A stretch of 45,476 nucleotides of DNA from contig NZ_DGUN01000048.1 in NCBI RefSeq assembly GCF_002395745.1, positions 1 to 45,476 on the forward strand. The letters are read 5' to 3'. The DNA comes from Fibrobacter sp. UBA4309 (GTDB lineage Bacteria > Fibrobacterota > Fibrobacteria > Fibrobacterales > Fibrobacteraceae). Positions 17,301 through 26,966 of the stretch are shown one piece after another. The position numbers and the translations under genes were made by a program. Each line of letters starts with the position of its first letter. Position 1 is the first letter of the stretch. The notes under the pieces are model-generated. The model ran no database searches. It worked only from the letters and a program-made list of their open reading frames with translations, and was not told the DNA's origin.

Positions 17301-20162
17301 GGACTGTGCGCTGCCGAAGCTCACTTGGATGGGCTTGCCCATTCGTCCGTCGCCCCCAAAGTTCTGGTGGGAGTTCCCTAGGGCCGCCAGGTTCGCGTCC
17401 TTTAGGTACATGCGGATTTCAAAATCTTCAAAGGGCATGGTGTCGTTGTTTGCGATAGACAAGATAAATGCACTGCAATCTTCCCATGAGCTGCAACTTG
17501 CTTCGCTGCCATAAGAACTGGGCTTCAAGAATATGTCGAGATCGGCGTAGATGGCGTGGGCTTCGGTCGTGAAGCTGTAATAGCTTCCGCCGTTGTCGTC
17601 GGTAGTGGCTCCCGAAGAAACGCTGAAGTAATACGTGGTTCCCGGAGCCAAGTCGGTAAGGATCGCTTCGTGGAACAGCACTGCTCCGCCTTCGGCTGTC
17701 TGGGTCTGTCCCAGTGCAGAAGATTTCCCGTAGTTCACGATGCCGTTCATGCGGTCGCTGCTCCACCAGTAAATCTTCGCGCTCCTGTGGTCCACCTGGC
17801 AAATCGTCACGCCGCTGATGGTCGTGTTCACGTTGGTCATCGTGAACGTGTACCACTGGCCGTGGTTGTCGTCGGTCGACATGTTGCGTTGCGTGTCCAT
17901 GCCTTCGAGATAGAAGTAGTAGGTCTGGCCCATTACAAGTCCTTCGAGGGTGACGGAGCCGCCCTTGCTGGCCTTGTCCTGCTTTACGGACTTGGCGGTG
18001 GACTTGTCGGGAGTCGTATTGTAGAATACCGTGGTCAGGGCCACTTCGTTGGCGTCCCAGCTCACGACGGCAGAAGTCTCCGTGATGGGGGTGCCGATAA
18101 TGTTGCTGTAGAGCGGACCTTCGGCATCGATGGGGAGGGTTTCGGCGAGGCTCTGTGCCGGGAACAGGAACTGGGCCGAGAAGTCGATACAGGTTTCGGT
18201 GGAGGTGTACTTGTTCCAGTCTTCGATAAGGGTCTTGGTCGGTTCGCGGCCACCCATGAGAGCGCCCTTGGGGCAACGGTACTGGTACGGCATTCCGCCG
18301 GCGTTGTAGCCGTCGGGGTTGGCGGCGCGGTTGTGCGGGTGCTGCGGGTTCTTGTCGCCTGCGCCCATCAACAGGGAGATATCCCACGGGTTGGCGCCCA
18401 GGGCGTAGTACATGTTGTCGAGGGCAATCTTCAGGTAGCGTTCGTCCTTGGTGAGTTCGTACATCAGGAACACGGCCACGGCTGTACCCAGGTTGTAGCG
18501 GATGACGCCCCAGTCGAAGCTGACCCAGAGGAGGTTGTAGGGAGAAATGGCGTGCAGGTAGGTGTCGCTGGCGTGCGGATCGCCGGTCGTGCCCGGGTTG
18601 TGGACGACGACCGAATCGCCGTCGTTCGTGGCATCGTTGATGACCTTGTTGAAGGTGGCCATCACGCGCATGTCGAGGGAGTCCCTTTCTAGCGGGGTGA
18701 GCCCGTAGACGTCGTAGGCGTAAGCTTCGTTTTCGAGGATGAGCTTCTTGAATCCGAACAGGACGTACGAGTGGATGTTCTGGTAGTCGGATGCCCAGCC
18801 GCCGGGGGTGAACCCGCTCGTATGGCCCAGGAATCCGCCCTTGAAATATTCAAGATTGAAACGGTAGTTGTTTTCGTTGTTGTTTATGGCGGGGTTCTTG
18901 TACAGGTCGTAGCGGTAGGTGGTGTCTCCGGTCGCGTACCACAGGGCGAGGGCCGCCGCGGCACCGTCGTCGTAGAGCGGTCCGCCGCCGGTGTAGAATC
19001 CCGGGAAGTTCGTGTTCTTGCCGTTATTGCCGGCCACGGCGTAGTTCATGAAGCTCGGCATCAGGACTTTCGCATAGATGTCCTTGGCCACGGTGAGCAG
19101 GGAGTCGGAATAGGCAGGGTCGAATGGCCTGTAACCGACAGAAACGTTCGCGAGTGCGGCGGTGAACATGCCGGCCACGTTGGAGCCGATGCCCGTAAGC
19201 ACGACGCGGTCGGGGCCACCCTTGGATTCGTCCTGGGCGTCCTGCTTTTCGGGAACATCCCAGAACTGGTGGTCCTTCTCGTCAACGCCGACGGAATGGT
19301 ACATGTCGCCCTTGTCGAGCAGGCCGTCGGCCTTGGAGGCTTCGTAGAGCTTGAGGATATAGTCGGTGCCGATATGGGCTTCGTAAAGGACATCGGGAAT
19401 GCCGTCGGTAAATACCGTGTCGTCGTAGGAGTTCCCGTAGCGGTCCTCGGCCTTGTTCTGGTAGGTGAGGTAGACCATCGAGAGCACGTAGGCCGTGTAG
19501 CCGAGCGTTTCGGAAACCTTGAAGTGGTCGCCGCAGTCATGCCAGCCGCCGGTGAGGTCGTGGCCAATCTTGGAACCGTCCTTCAGGTGGCAGGCCTTGT
19601 GGAAGTGCGACTTGGTGTTGCCGCAGCGCTGGATGCCGAAGAACTGCAGGGAGTTCTCGAGAATGGCGTTGTAGATGGAAGGGTGCACGTGGAATGTGGC
19701 CGAGGTGTCGGCCCCGACGACCAGGTAGTATTCGCCCTGGGTGCTGAGGGTCGTGAAATCGGCGCGGTAGAGGTCTTCGGTCTGCCTACTGATGGAATCC
19801 TGGTTGCCGAACTCGTAGACGGCACTGGTGGAGTTGAACGCTCCGTTAATCCAGATGTTTGGCTTGACGACGCCCTTCTTGATGAGCGTGAGGTTGCCGC
19901 CACCGGAAACTTCCAGGCCCGTGTTGGCATCGATGACCTTGAAGGTGTTGACGTCCGGATCGGCCACGTAGGCGTACTTGTAGTCCTGGGGGCGGAACCC
20001 GCTCTGGTTGATACGGATCGGGCGCCTGGCGTAGGCGTTCAGGGAGTCCAGGTAACGGCGGCTGTGGGTCTTGTCGGTACGGTCGATAACCGGAAGCGCC
20101 GCAGAAGCGTAGTCCGTAATAAATAGTCCCAGAAGGACCATTGCAAAAATGGATTTCTTCAT
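14319..20162 (-). CDS. Giant secreted GH9 cellulase-type protein (1947 aa)
   Basis: This is a predicted extracellular endoglucanase/cellodextrinase of glycoside hydrolase family 9. A signal peptide (MKKSIFAMVLLGLFITDYASA) leads to an Ig-like CelD_N domain (IRINQSGF at 49-56), then the catalytic barrel: GGWHDCGDH at 205-213 with catalytic Asp209/Asp212, HPHNRAAN at 608-615 and putative acid Glu656 in STETCIDF. Two FN3-like domains (about 690-775 and 783-866) follow, then a CBM-like region to ~1060, Ig-like/Big repeats and calcium-type segments such as DQDCDGKPDA. The C-terminal module (1839-1947) carries IYTNLG and TGAY and ends in a basic FGIKRQK tail, shared with the next GH9 protein and the protein at 42410. 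Substrate is inferred from the family. Confidence 0.93.
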   Translation of the reverse strand: MKKSIFAMVLLGLFITDYASAALPVIDRTDKTHSRRYLDSLNAYARRPIRINQSGFRPQDYKYAYVADPDVNTFKVIDANTGLEVSGGGNLTLIKKGVVKPNIWINGAFNSTSAVYEFGNQDSISRQTEDLYRADFTTLSTQGEYYLVVGADTSATFHVHPSIYNAILENSLQFFGIQRCGNTKSHFHKACHLKDGSKIGHDLTGGWHDCGDHFKVSETLGYTAYVLSMVYLTYQNKAEDRYGNSYDDTVFTDGIPDVLYEAHIGTDYILKLYEASKADGLLDKGDMYHSVGVDEKDHQFWDVPEKQDAQDESKGGPDRVVLTGIGSNVAGMFTAALANVSVGYRPFDPAYSDSLLTVAKDIYAKVLMPSFMNYAVAGNNGKNTNFPGFYTGGGPLYDDGAAAALALWYATGDTTYRYDLYKNPAINNNENNYRFNLEYFKGGFLGHTSGFTPGGWASDYQNIHSYVLFGFKKLILENEAYAYDVYGLTPLERDSLDMRVMATFNKVINDATNDGDSVVVHNPGTTGDPHASDTYLHAISPYNLLWVSFDWGVIRYNLGTAVAVFLMYELTKDERYLKIALDNMYYALGANPWDISLLMGAGDKNPQHPHNRAANPDGYNAGGMPYQYRCPKGALMGGREPTKTLIEDWNKYTSTETCIDFSAQFLFPAQSLAETLPIDAEGPLYSNIIGTPITETSAVVSWDANEVALTTVFYNTTPDKSTAKSVKQDKASKGGSVTLEGLVMGQTYYFYLEGMDTQRNMSTDDNHGQWYTFTMTNVNTTISGVTICQVDHRSAKIYWWSSDRMNGIVNYGKSSALGQTQTAEGGAVLFHEAILTDLAPGTTYYFSVSSGATTDDNGGSYYSFTTEAHAIYADLDIFLKPSSYGSEASCSSWEDCSAFILSIANNDTMPFEDFEIRMYLKDANLAALGNSHQNFGGDGRMGKPIQVSFGSAQSDGFGGYYLPINVKGVLEVSGQLIIQVMIHDYNPSVKTAKYSDLVGSWSLRAHTAEDDPEYFEGIDLTQAPYFKGSETTFLEINSKGEKVVAFTRDPYVAVYYHGKHIYGYGPDYTPESGPQVSRTVSLDFISPFVSPHYSVEKVEAPTSYQGSSKVTPSGLLDDFEMNGNSVFNHTLYDPQNRKDAFIFQYDSVLAYGNNYMEWVSWHNHGANLSGSYDCACAIMRTNVEIDTITIPPEERYLKFTVDPVTAYTGKKAEVHVQLLDSAFNPITAERITIQISSENGLAKFYATSDATVSGGDGFNVDIVNGEAVFYVSADMAMETQIFAAGPNTSKVRYNNNPAKLVIQDLPPWPIIDFAKMIDQDCDGKPDAINITLSNEYMADQQQSFNSIKFVYGSDTLTSTTVISQNGKELVVGITPPDTNINTSPSGSITLVSNVAGVQQASTDFYQDGIAPSLLSISVLERLDSATSDRVYLQFSEPIKAPGLDWPTRLLPADQPIVVKTAKIYNDSLNIWEYEIDFAADGSSLITEGMKVQLLSTSNIMDLAGNGIGECTPAVLPVLLKIRPIPMVYASITDPNEDGLADNVSIQFSQPVDQKHTPEKISVIFGSAAPETLWVDGSSLRFDDTKKNGTLRLNPAFKLGNTNGNYDGVVNGRSLVGAGLVMQHLGTGASYESNSIIAEDKVGPVFVSASVENTTFNTSNYVLSEPVSITDSSRIIFLRERDNLAVSKANAYRWTLKPSALNVVDTAADFIMDGDRVRLAPLDQSAFIDLSGNMPATNNPWVTVGGSGDPKITFNVYVRDHLSRVNIDRGTATPNDPTMVMYILNPNTNKLDAIDSKTGKVIKQGIDTTQTPLSGAVWVFDLTVPRGSSTSEAAAWSKLEIKYDLPIYTNLGTFVNRLSGTYEVLPDDYLSSTGKVTLFVEWTNVTNVGVRAQNGRAVGTGAYIFKAEVKTKFIANTEKDASTQSRFSTSDSYDKTRIFGIKRQKSAP

Positions 20163-20302
20163 AATGTCTTTCTAGAGTAATTTTTTCTTTAATATATATA
20201 AAAAGGCCCGAAATTCCTAAAGGGCGACAAGGCAGTTTTCCCGATTTGGCGGAGAATAAGCAAAATGCAAGTTTTTTTATCGCAAATAAATACCTTGCAA
20301 CG

Positions 20303-20326
20303 AAAAAGTCCGCCTCAACGGCGGGC
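20303..20326 (-). terminator. Terminator after the second GH9 gene
   Basis: On the minus strand a 7-bp stem (GCCCGCC with GGCGGAC, including one G-T pair) and 5-nt loop are followed by five Ts. It lies 30 nt beyond the stop at 20357, so the two GH9 genes are likely separate transcripts. The remaining ~140 nt to 20162 are AT-rich, with TATATATTAAAG upstream of the next start. Confidence 0.75.
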
Positions 20327-20356
20327 TTCTGCTTGTAAGCTTTTACGACCGGTTCC

Positions 20357-23300
20357 TTATTTCTTCTTGGCGCGCTTGAAGCCGAACGTCTTGGTCGTAT
20401 CGTCGGAAGTCGACGTCGTTTGCCGTGTCTTCTTGCTCGTCTCGGATGCCTTGAAGTTGAACTTGGCTATGAAGGCTCCAGTACTGATTTTCCTGTTCTT
20501 CTTGGATACCGGGGCTTCGCCGTCGTGGACGAGCCATTCCAGGGACAGGTGGATAATCCCGTCTTCCGAAATGACGTTGCGGACGGTCTCTGCGTCGATC
20601 TCGAATTCCTGGCTGTTGATGTATTGGCCGAGGTTGTCGAACAGGTCGATGCTGAACTTCACGCTGATGTCATAGGCAAAGTCTCCCGTAGAATCCTTGA
20701 TGCCGGCCGTGGGGAGCGTGATGTTGACGTCGAACGTGGGGCCGGACTTCATATAGTCGGGGCCGACAAAGCCCAATGCAGAGCCGAAGCGACCGTTGTC
20801 CAGCTTCAGGATGGATTCCTGGCTGCCCTTCTTCACGTTGATGCGGAAGGCTTCGTCTGCGGCAGGAATGTAGGCTCCGTAGGCATGTTCGTTTCCGGTC
20901 GCGACAGTCACGCCCTTCTTCATAGTAACTTCGAACTTGGTCTTGCCGGCTGCACCGGAGACTATCTTCCACGGGTTCTCGTCGAGAGGATAGTTGCCGG
21001 CGATATCCTTGAGGCGGCCGAGCTTGCTGAACACGACGAGCTTGACGGAGTCGCCAGCCTGCACGGCTTCGTTGATGTCGGAGTTGTAGGTGTAGATCTG
21101 CTGCTTTCCGTTGATCTTCTTGGTTACCGTGCTGTCGAGGTATACCATGGCGACACCACCGCGCTTGCGTTCGATGAAGTTCAGCCCGGAAGTCTCTTCG
21201 ACAAGCGGTTCCGAGGCCGTGATGGTGAGCTTCGAGAATACGCTGATGGTGTCGATCTTGGCGTCGATAATCACAGGAGGACACTTGTCGAACAGCGTGG
21301 CGTCGTTGTCGTCGAAGAATCCGCCGAGCGGTCCCTGGCGGGGGAGAACCATGCCGTTGCCGTTCTTGGAGCCACTCGTCATATTTTCGAAGGTGCCCCT
21401 GGCGATAGGAATCCGGATGACGGAAGCGTTGTTCACGACAGTCTCTGTGCCGATGGTGTCGATACCCGGAATGAGGGTGGAGTCGACGGTCGTGGTGCAG
21501 TTGCTCTTGTCTTCAACAGTCTTCGTAGAAATGGAACCGACAACCTTTATGGGCTTGCCGTCGGTATCCACGGAATCCGAGGTAATCCAGGTGGTATCGG
21601 CCACTTCCTTGGTCGCGCAGGTCGTAGAAGACCTGGTGATGTAAGTGTCCTTAGCCGGATTCAGCTGCGTCTTGATCTTGTTTACGGTGTCGCTCGGGAC
21701 GGTGTCCATATCCCAGCCAGTGGCAGGAATGGCGAACGCCCTGTATACTTCGGGGTCGCCCCAGTAGACGTCGATGGTGTCGAAGATGTCTTTCTGGCGG
21801 AGGACCTTCGTGAGCTCGATGTAGATAAAGTCGGGCTGGCCGTCGCCCTCGGTGTCGCCGATATAGGCGTACTTTACGGGAACCGGCTTTACCGATTCGA
21901 TAATGGTGACAGGGCCGTTGCAAGTCGACAGTTCGTTCGAAGAGAAGTCCTTGACGATGAACCCGCTGGCGATTTCTGCCTTGTAGTTCATCTTGACAAT
22001 GTCCCCGTTCGTATTGCCTTCGATTACGTACTGCCAGTTCTTGCCGTTGTCGGTAGACTTGGCGCTGATGACGGTGATGGTCGACTGGTCGACTTCGGCG
22101 CCGCTGTTGACGACGCGCAACGGCCAGGCCGTCTTGGAGGCGAGATCGACCGGTTCGGAGAACGAAATCTTGAGGGTGTCCTGCGGGCTCGCATGGCCTT
22201 CGTTTTCCAGGATGGCGACGGAGGTCAGCTTGGGAGCGATGCCGTCGGTGATGGCCTTCTCCGCTGTCTTGGTGACGCCCCTTTCGGTCATGTAGATCGT
22301 AATCTTGCCGCTAGGAGCCGATGTGCTCGGGACGACGCTTTCGTCCAGCGTTAGCGTCGCCTTGGCTCCCGTTATGGTAGAACTGGGCTTCACGATGAAG
22401 CTGGTGGCAGGGATGTTGCCCACAGAATCCATGGAAACGAGGACGCTGTCCAGCTTGACCTGGCTGCCGTCGAATTCGTTGCCCGTGAACGTGATTTCCA
22501 GTGCGTCGGCGGTGGAATTGCAGTTGAGGTCCTGCATGGTGGCCACCTGCGGCATAGGCGTTGTCGGGTTGGAATAGAAGTACTGCGCCGTGGAGTCTTC
22601 CGGGTCTTCGGCGTCGATATAGACTGCCCAGATGGTATCGCCACCGAGCAGGGGTACGTTGGGGAGGCTGGCGTCGGCGCTTGTCGAGGTCGACAGCCAG
22701 GAACTTTCGAAGTATCCCAGGGTCTCGTCTGTCCTGAGGAGCGTGACGGCCGTAGAGTCCTTGGTGCGAGAGTTGTGCAACATCACCGTAACGGACTGGT
22801 TGCCCTTGTTGTCCTTGTCGCTAACGACAATCTTGAACCGCATGGGATTCTCGGTAACGGGGCTCGTGACGGAGTTGTTGTCCGACTTGACAAGCTGCAG
22901 CTGGCCGACGGTACGGTCACCCTTGCTGAACTGCACGTAGTAGGTACGGTTCACGAAGGCGCAGCCGCCGTTCTCCTGACATTCGGAGCACTTGGGATCC
23001 GGGCCGGCGAAGATCGTCAAGTCGACCTTGTTCGTTCCGATGGACATCTTCACGGGGATATCCAGCATGTACAGGCCGGAAGTCGGGTCGTATTTGGCTG
23101 CGCTTTCGAGCTGATCTGCGCTGAGTGCCACGCCGTTCACCCAGATGGCGTTGACATGGCCGCTTTCGGTGATGTAGGCGTTACCAGTGACGTGCATGGT
23201 GCTGATGGTGGAATCCAGCTGGATATAGGATCCGTTGGCGAGATCGAAAGGCTTGTCCAGGGTGACGGTAATTTCGTAGTGGGCTCGCTTCGTCGTCATT

Positions 23301-26300
23301 TCCTGATAAGAGGGGCTGAATCCCGAGATGAACTCGTCCTTGCGGTATACCACGATGTAGGGGTTGATCGGGGCGAGGTCCCCGTCGCCAAAGTCCTTTT
23401 CCAGAATGGGCATGCCTTCGTAGTCGGCGCCGTCCACGTTGCGATCGTGCGGAGCCCAGCTCCAGTCTCCGGACTGGTCGGTCATGCGCTTGTTGGCCGT
23501 GGTGCGGAGCGTCTCGCAACCGCCGTTCTGGTAAAGGCCTTTAGAGAAGGCGAGGTCGATACGCATACGGGAAGAAGACTTGATTTCGGTTCCGCCGAGA
23601 GGAATGGGGAAGTACCAGCCGTATGTGCCTGTCGCGGCATCGTAGGTGTCGTCGAGGCGGACAGGGACGGAATGGCGCAGGTTGTAGCGGATCATGTCGT
23701 CGGCCAGGTTGCCGTCGGTATCCCTACAGGGCTTGTTGAAGCCAGCCTCGTCGTACGCCTGGCAGATGTCCTCGTCGATAAGCAGGGGGCAGGAACCGGG
23801 CATGTTGTTTTCGCCGGGTGTCGGCATGACGTCTTCGGGCTTGGCCGTAACGTACAGGCGGAGTGTCAGGCTGTCGAATGCGCGGTCTTCGTTGTTGATG
23901 ATGTTCAGGTTCATGAAGTCGAGACCGGTAAATTCGTACTGGTAGGCACGGACGTCGAAGTCGTACGATGTCACGGGAGTCGTGAACTTGAGCGGGACTC
24001 CGTCGTTGTCAACGCAGCGAGATGTGCCGTTGCTTTCGACGCAGTAGTAATAAGTCGTCTGTTCCTTGAGCTTGCCTATCTTGACATAATGGAACTTTGT
24101 CGGGATTCCCGATACGTCGGCGTTCCCGACGATATCGCAATTGCCGTTAGGCGTGGTCGGGCATTTCATCTGGTCTTTGCTGGTCAGTACGGTATCCCAG
24201 TAGACCTTGGATTCGTACTGTCCGTTCGGCGTGTACCACATGATTTCGGCGGAATCGCTAGTAAGGTTACATACCTTCACGTTCTGGATGTCGGCATCTC
24301 CCGGAGGACTCAGCAACGTGGTGAAGGAGAACGGTGTAGAGGTGCTGTCTACCAACCACTTGGTCGCGTAGGCTTCGCTGCGGGCATTGATGGCGACGAC
24401 CTTGAAGAAGTAGGTTGTGCCGTTATTCAGCGATGTCATGTGGATTTCGTGCTCGACGGCCGGGACGGAATCCTTGACGACAATGTTGAACGGACCCGTT
24501 TCGTTGGTGCTGTAGAGGATCATCGCGGGGCCACGGATGTCCTGCGAGATTTTCACGATGGCAGAGTCGTATCCGACATAGCGGATTTCGACATTGATGT
24601 TCGAAGGGGCCCTGTTCCTGTCTTCGTCCTTGATGGCGACGGCGCAGGCGGCGAGGAACATGGCCGTACCGTCAATACAGGTTTCCGAGTGGAAATAGTT
24701 TTCCCAGCTTCTCGGTCCGTCGGGGTCGAACGCGAGGCCGACCGGGCTGACGTTTTCTCCGCCGGGAGTCCAGTCCAGTTCGGTTTCCGGGTTCACCGCG
24801 CCGAAGATAGCGCCTACAGGGGGCTTGTACTTGTAGCCGGCACCGGGCATGTTCTTGCCTTCGGGGTTCGATGCTCTGTGGTGGGGATGGTGGTGGTTCT
24901 TGTCACCGACACCCATCAGGAACGAAAGATCCCACGGGTTGACGCCCAGGATGTAGTTCAGCTGGTTGATGCCGAGCTGTTTCATTTCGGCGGAATGCCA
25001 GTTCTGTGCGCCCTTCTGGGGCAGCGTGATGCCTTCCAGGTCCTTGGTCACGTCGGCATAGGCAAAGATATCGAAGGTGTTGCCCGCCTGGTAACGGTTG
25101 TAAATCCAGGTGGATTGCGTCTGCATCTGGTACCAGAGCGTGCTGGCGGTAACGTTCTTTGTCCCGTCGGTCCAGTGCGGTACGCTGACGGAGTGAGAGC
25201 CTTCGCTCGAACGGGAAGATACGTTGGAGGCCATCGTGTAGGCGACGTTTTCGGCGTACCAGAGTCTTTCGTTCTTAGGTATGCCATAGGCCGTAGCGGT
25301 GCTGTCGTCTTTCAGGAGCAACTTGTAGAAAGCGTAAAGGGCGTAGGTCTGGACACTGGCCCAGTCGGTGTTGTTTTCTTTGCGGTTGTCTCGGCTGCTG
25401 GCGAACCATCCGCCGCGGAAGACACCTTCGCTGACCTTGCCGGCTCCCAGCACGGGGTCTTCGACAGCGTCTTCCAGGTATTTCATGCCGGAATCGGGGT
25501 ATGTGCCGTAGTGGAGCGCGATGGCGGCAACGCTGATGTCGTCAAGGTAGGAGTTTCCTCCGTTATAGGCGGGGGTTCCCCAGGCTCCTGCAATCTTGTT
25601 GTTGGTGTAAGTCTTGCCCGTTGCGATATTCTTCGCGAATTCGTACAGGGCCTTGGCGACCATTTTACAGGAATCGGCAAACGGCTTGTCATTGTATTCG
25701 GCATACATCTTGCCGAGGATGGCGAGGCCGGCCGCGATTTCGCTGGAGACGTTGGCTCCGAGTTCTCCGAGACGGACGTCACGTTCGTGGGGGCCGCCGC
25801 GTCCGGTCAGGTCGGGGGGGAGAGCGTCCTGGTTTTCCGGTCTGCCCCACCAGCCGTGGTCGGCGCCGAAGTTACCGATGGAAACCGCCATGTTGTCGAT
25901 GACACCGCCGGCGGCCCTGTAAGATCTCAGGAAGTAGTCGGCACCGTGCTTTGCTTCGCGCAAGATGTCCGGAATACCGTCGGTATTGACCGTGACGCCG
26001 TGGTTGTACCCGTAATTGTCTTCGTCGCGGTCCGGGTTGCTGGCAGCCATCACCGCCAGCACCATGAAGGCGTACGCTTGCGTGTAGGATTCCTTCAGGT
26101 GGTCGCCGCAGTCGTACCAGCCGCCCTGCAAATCGCCTTCCTTGAGGGAAATTCCCGCAGTCGGGGCGCCTTCGGTGATATTGTTGACGACCTTGCCACC
26201 GCCGTCCTTGGTATGGCTAGGGGGGTGGAACCATGATTCAGAGTTGCCGCTACGGTTGATTCCGTAGAACTTGATGACGGCGTCGCGGACCATGGAGTAG

Positions 26301-26947
26301 ACGCGGTCACTGATAATGAATGTGGCGGAATAGGACTTTCCGACCTTGATGCGCAGGCGCTGCTCTGTCGGGAGGCTGCCCATCTGGATGAGGCTACCGA
26401 TACAGACGGTTCCTTCCGGTCCGTTCTTACCGACCGTATAGCGGTTCTTGTTGTTGGTAGCGGCATCGGTTCCTGCCGTAATCGTCAGGGAAGAATGCGT
26501 TTTCTGTCCGGTAGAAGAAAATGTACCGCCGTCGGCAACCACGTTCCCGTTCAGGTCGACTACGGAGAACTTTTCTGCGCAGTTCCCGCTGGAGATGTAA
26601 TAGAACTGTTTTTCCGGGTCGTCGGTGAGATAGCCTGCCTGGTTGACTCTGATGCGGCTGATGCGCATGTCGAGAGCATCATGGAAGGCCTGGTTCAGCG
26701 TATCGGGAATGAATGCGTTGGGAGCAAACGACTGGGGGACCGTTCCGACCTTGGGAACGGGGTTCCTCTTTTTGGGGTTCGGAAGGAAACTGCTGAAACT
26801 TTCTACTGTACCACCATCGTCAGTGGGGATGGTGTCCCATGTCATAGGGTATACTGGCCTAATGAGGTCGTACGGCGTAGGTTGTTCCTGCTCAACAGCA
26901 AATGCCATTACGGCAAGTGCTAAAAAGGGCACGACAAAGAAAGGCAT
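20357..26947 (-). CDS. Giant secreted GH9 cellulase-type protein (2196 aa)
   Basis: This is a second predicted extracellular GH9 enzyme. The start has an ideal TAAGGAG 5 nt before the ATG; a signal peptide (MPFFVVPFLALAVMAFA) follows. A ~75-residue Pro-rich stretch precedes the CelD_N Ig-like domain (RIRVNQAGY at 98-106). Catalytic features are GGWYDCGDH at 275-283 (Asp279, Asp282), HHPHHRAS at 686-693 and putative acid Glu755 in HSETCID. FN3-like domains (about 780-875 and 884-1000), a CBM-like region (about 1005-1250) and several Ig/Big-like domains follow. The C-terminal module (2097-2196) has LFDNLG, TGAF and a basic end, TFGFKRAKKK. Domain order parallels the neighbouring GH9 gene, suggesting an old duplication, but the catalytic sequences are clearly diverged. 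Confidence 0.93.
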   Translation of the reverse strand: MPFFVVPFLALAVMAFAVEQEQPTPYDLIRPVYPMTWDTIPTDDGGTVESFSSFLPNPKKRNPVPKVGTVPQSFAPNAFIPDTLNQAFHDALDMRISRIRVNQAGYLTDDPEKQFYYISSGNCAEKFSVVDLNGNVVADGGTFSSTGQKTHSSLTITAGTDAATNNKNRYTVGKNGPEGTVCIGSLIQMGSLPTEQRLRIKVGKSYSATFIISDRVYSMVRDAVIKFYGINRSGNSESWFHPPSHTKDGGGKVVNNITEGAPTAGISLKEGDLQGGWYDCGDHLKESYTQAYAFMVLAVMAASNPDRDEDNYGYNHGVTVNTDGIPDILREAKHGADYFLRSYRAAGGVIDNMAVSIGNFGADHGWWGRPENQDALPPDLTGRGGPHERDVRLGELGANVSSEIAAGLAILGKMYAEYNDKPFADSCKMVAKALYEFAKNIATGKTYTNNKIAGAWGTPAYNGGNSYLDDISVAAIALHYGTYPDSGMKYLEDAVEDPVLGAGKVSEGVFRGGWFASSRDNRKENNTDWASVQTYALYAFYKLLLKDDSTATAYGIPKNERLWYAENVAYTMASNVSSRSSEGSHSVSVPHWTDGTKNVTASTLWYQMQTQSTWIYNRYQAGNTFDIFAYADVTKDLEGITLPQKGAQNWHSAEMKQLGINQLNYILGVNPWDLSFLMGVGDKNHHHPHHRASNPEGKNMPGAGYKYKPPVGAIFGAVNPETELDWTPGGENVSPVGLAFDPDGPRSWENYFHSETCIDGTAMFLAACAVAIKDEDRNRAPSNINVEIRYVGYDSAIVKISQDIRGPAMILYSTNETGPFNIVVKDSVPAVEHEIHMTSLNNGTTYFFKVVAINARSEAYATKWLVDSTSTPFSFTTLLSPPGDADIQNVKVCNLTSDSAEIMWYTPNGQYESKVYWDTVLTSKDQMKCPTTPNGNCDIVGNADVSGIPTKFHYVKIGKLKEQTTYYYCVESNGTSRCVDNDGVPLKFTTPVTSYDFDVRAYQYEFTGLDFMNLNIINNEDRAFDSLTLRLYVTAKPEDVMPTPGENNMPGSCPLLIDEDICQAYDEAGFNKPCRDTDGNLADDMIRYNLRHSVPVRLDDTYDAATGTYGWYFPIPLGGTEIKSSSRMRIDLAFSKGLYQNGGCETLRTTANKRMTDQSGDWSWAPHDRNVDGADYEGMPILEKDFGDGDLAPINPYIVVYRKDEFISGFSPSYQEMTTKRAHYEITVTLDKPFDLANGSYIQLDSTISTMHVTGNAYITESGHVNAIWVNGVALSADQLESAAKYDPTSGLYMLDIPVKMSIGTNKVDLTIFAGPDPKCSECQENGGCAFVNRTYYVQFSKGDRTVGQLQLVKSDNNSVTSPVTENPMRFKIVVSDKDNKGNQSVTVMLHNSRTKDSTAVTLLRTDETLGYFESSWLSTSTSADASLPNVPLLGGDTIWAVYIDAEDPEDSTAQYFYSNPTTPMPQVATMQDLNCNSTADALEITFTGNEFDGSQVKLDSVLVSMDSVGNIPATSFIVKPSSTITGAKATLTLDESVVPSTSAPSGKITIYMTERGVTKTAEKAITDGIAPKLTSVAILENEGHASPQDTLKISFSEPVDLASKTAWPLRVVNSGAEVDQSTITVISAKSTDNGKNWQYVIEGNTNGDIVKMNYKAEIASGFIVKDFSSNELSTCNGPVTIIESVKPVPVKYAYIGDTEGDGQPDFIYIELTKVLRQKDIFDTIDVYWGDPEVYRAFAIPATGWDMDTVPSDTVNKIKTQLNPAKDTYITRSSTTCATKEVADTTWITSDSVDTDGKPIKVVGSISTKTVEDKSNCTTTVDSTLIPGIDTIGTETVVNNASVIRIPIARGTFENMTSGSKNGNGMVLPRQGPLGGFFDDNDATLFDKCPPVIIDAKIDTISVFSKLTITASEPLVEETSGLNFIERKRGGVAMVYLDSTVTKKINGKQQIYTYNSDINEAVQAGDSVKLVVFSKLGRLKDIAGNYPLDENPWKIVSGAAGKTKFEVTMKKGVTVATGNEHAYGAYIPAADEAFRINVKKGSQESILKLDNGRFGSALGFVGPDYMKSGPTFDVNITLPTAGIKDSTGDFAYDISVKFSIDLFDNLGQYINSQEFEIDAETVRNVISEDGIIHLSLEWLVHDGEAPVSKKNRKISTGAFIAKFNFKASETSKKTRQTTSTSDDTTKTFGFKRAKKK

Positions 26948-26966
26948 AGAGACTCCTTATACAGTG

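Noticed and set aside
20240..20275. GG-N10-GC spacing suggesting a second sigma-54 promoter (TTTGGCGGAGAATAAGCA)
   Set aside because: Only the GG and GC match; the -24 and -12 flanks differ from consensus and it points away from any gene start.
22775..26236. 1153-aa plus-strand reading frame opposite the GH9 gene
   Set aside because: Antisense shadow; the minus-strand GH9 protein has clear domains, signal peptide and Shine-Dalgarno.
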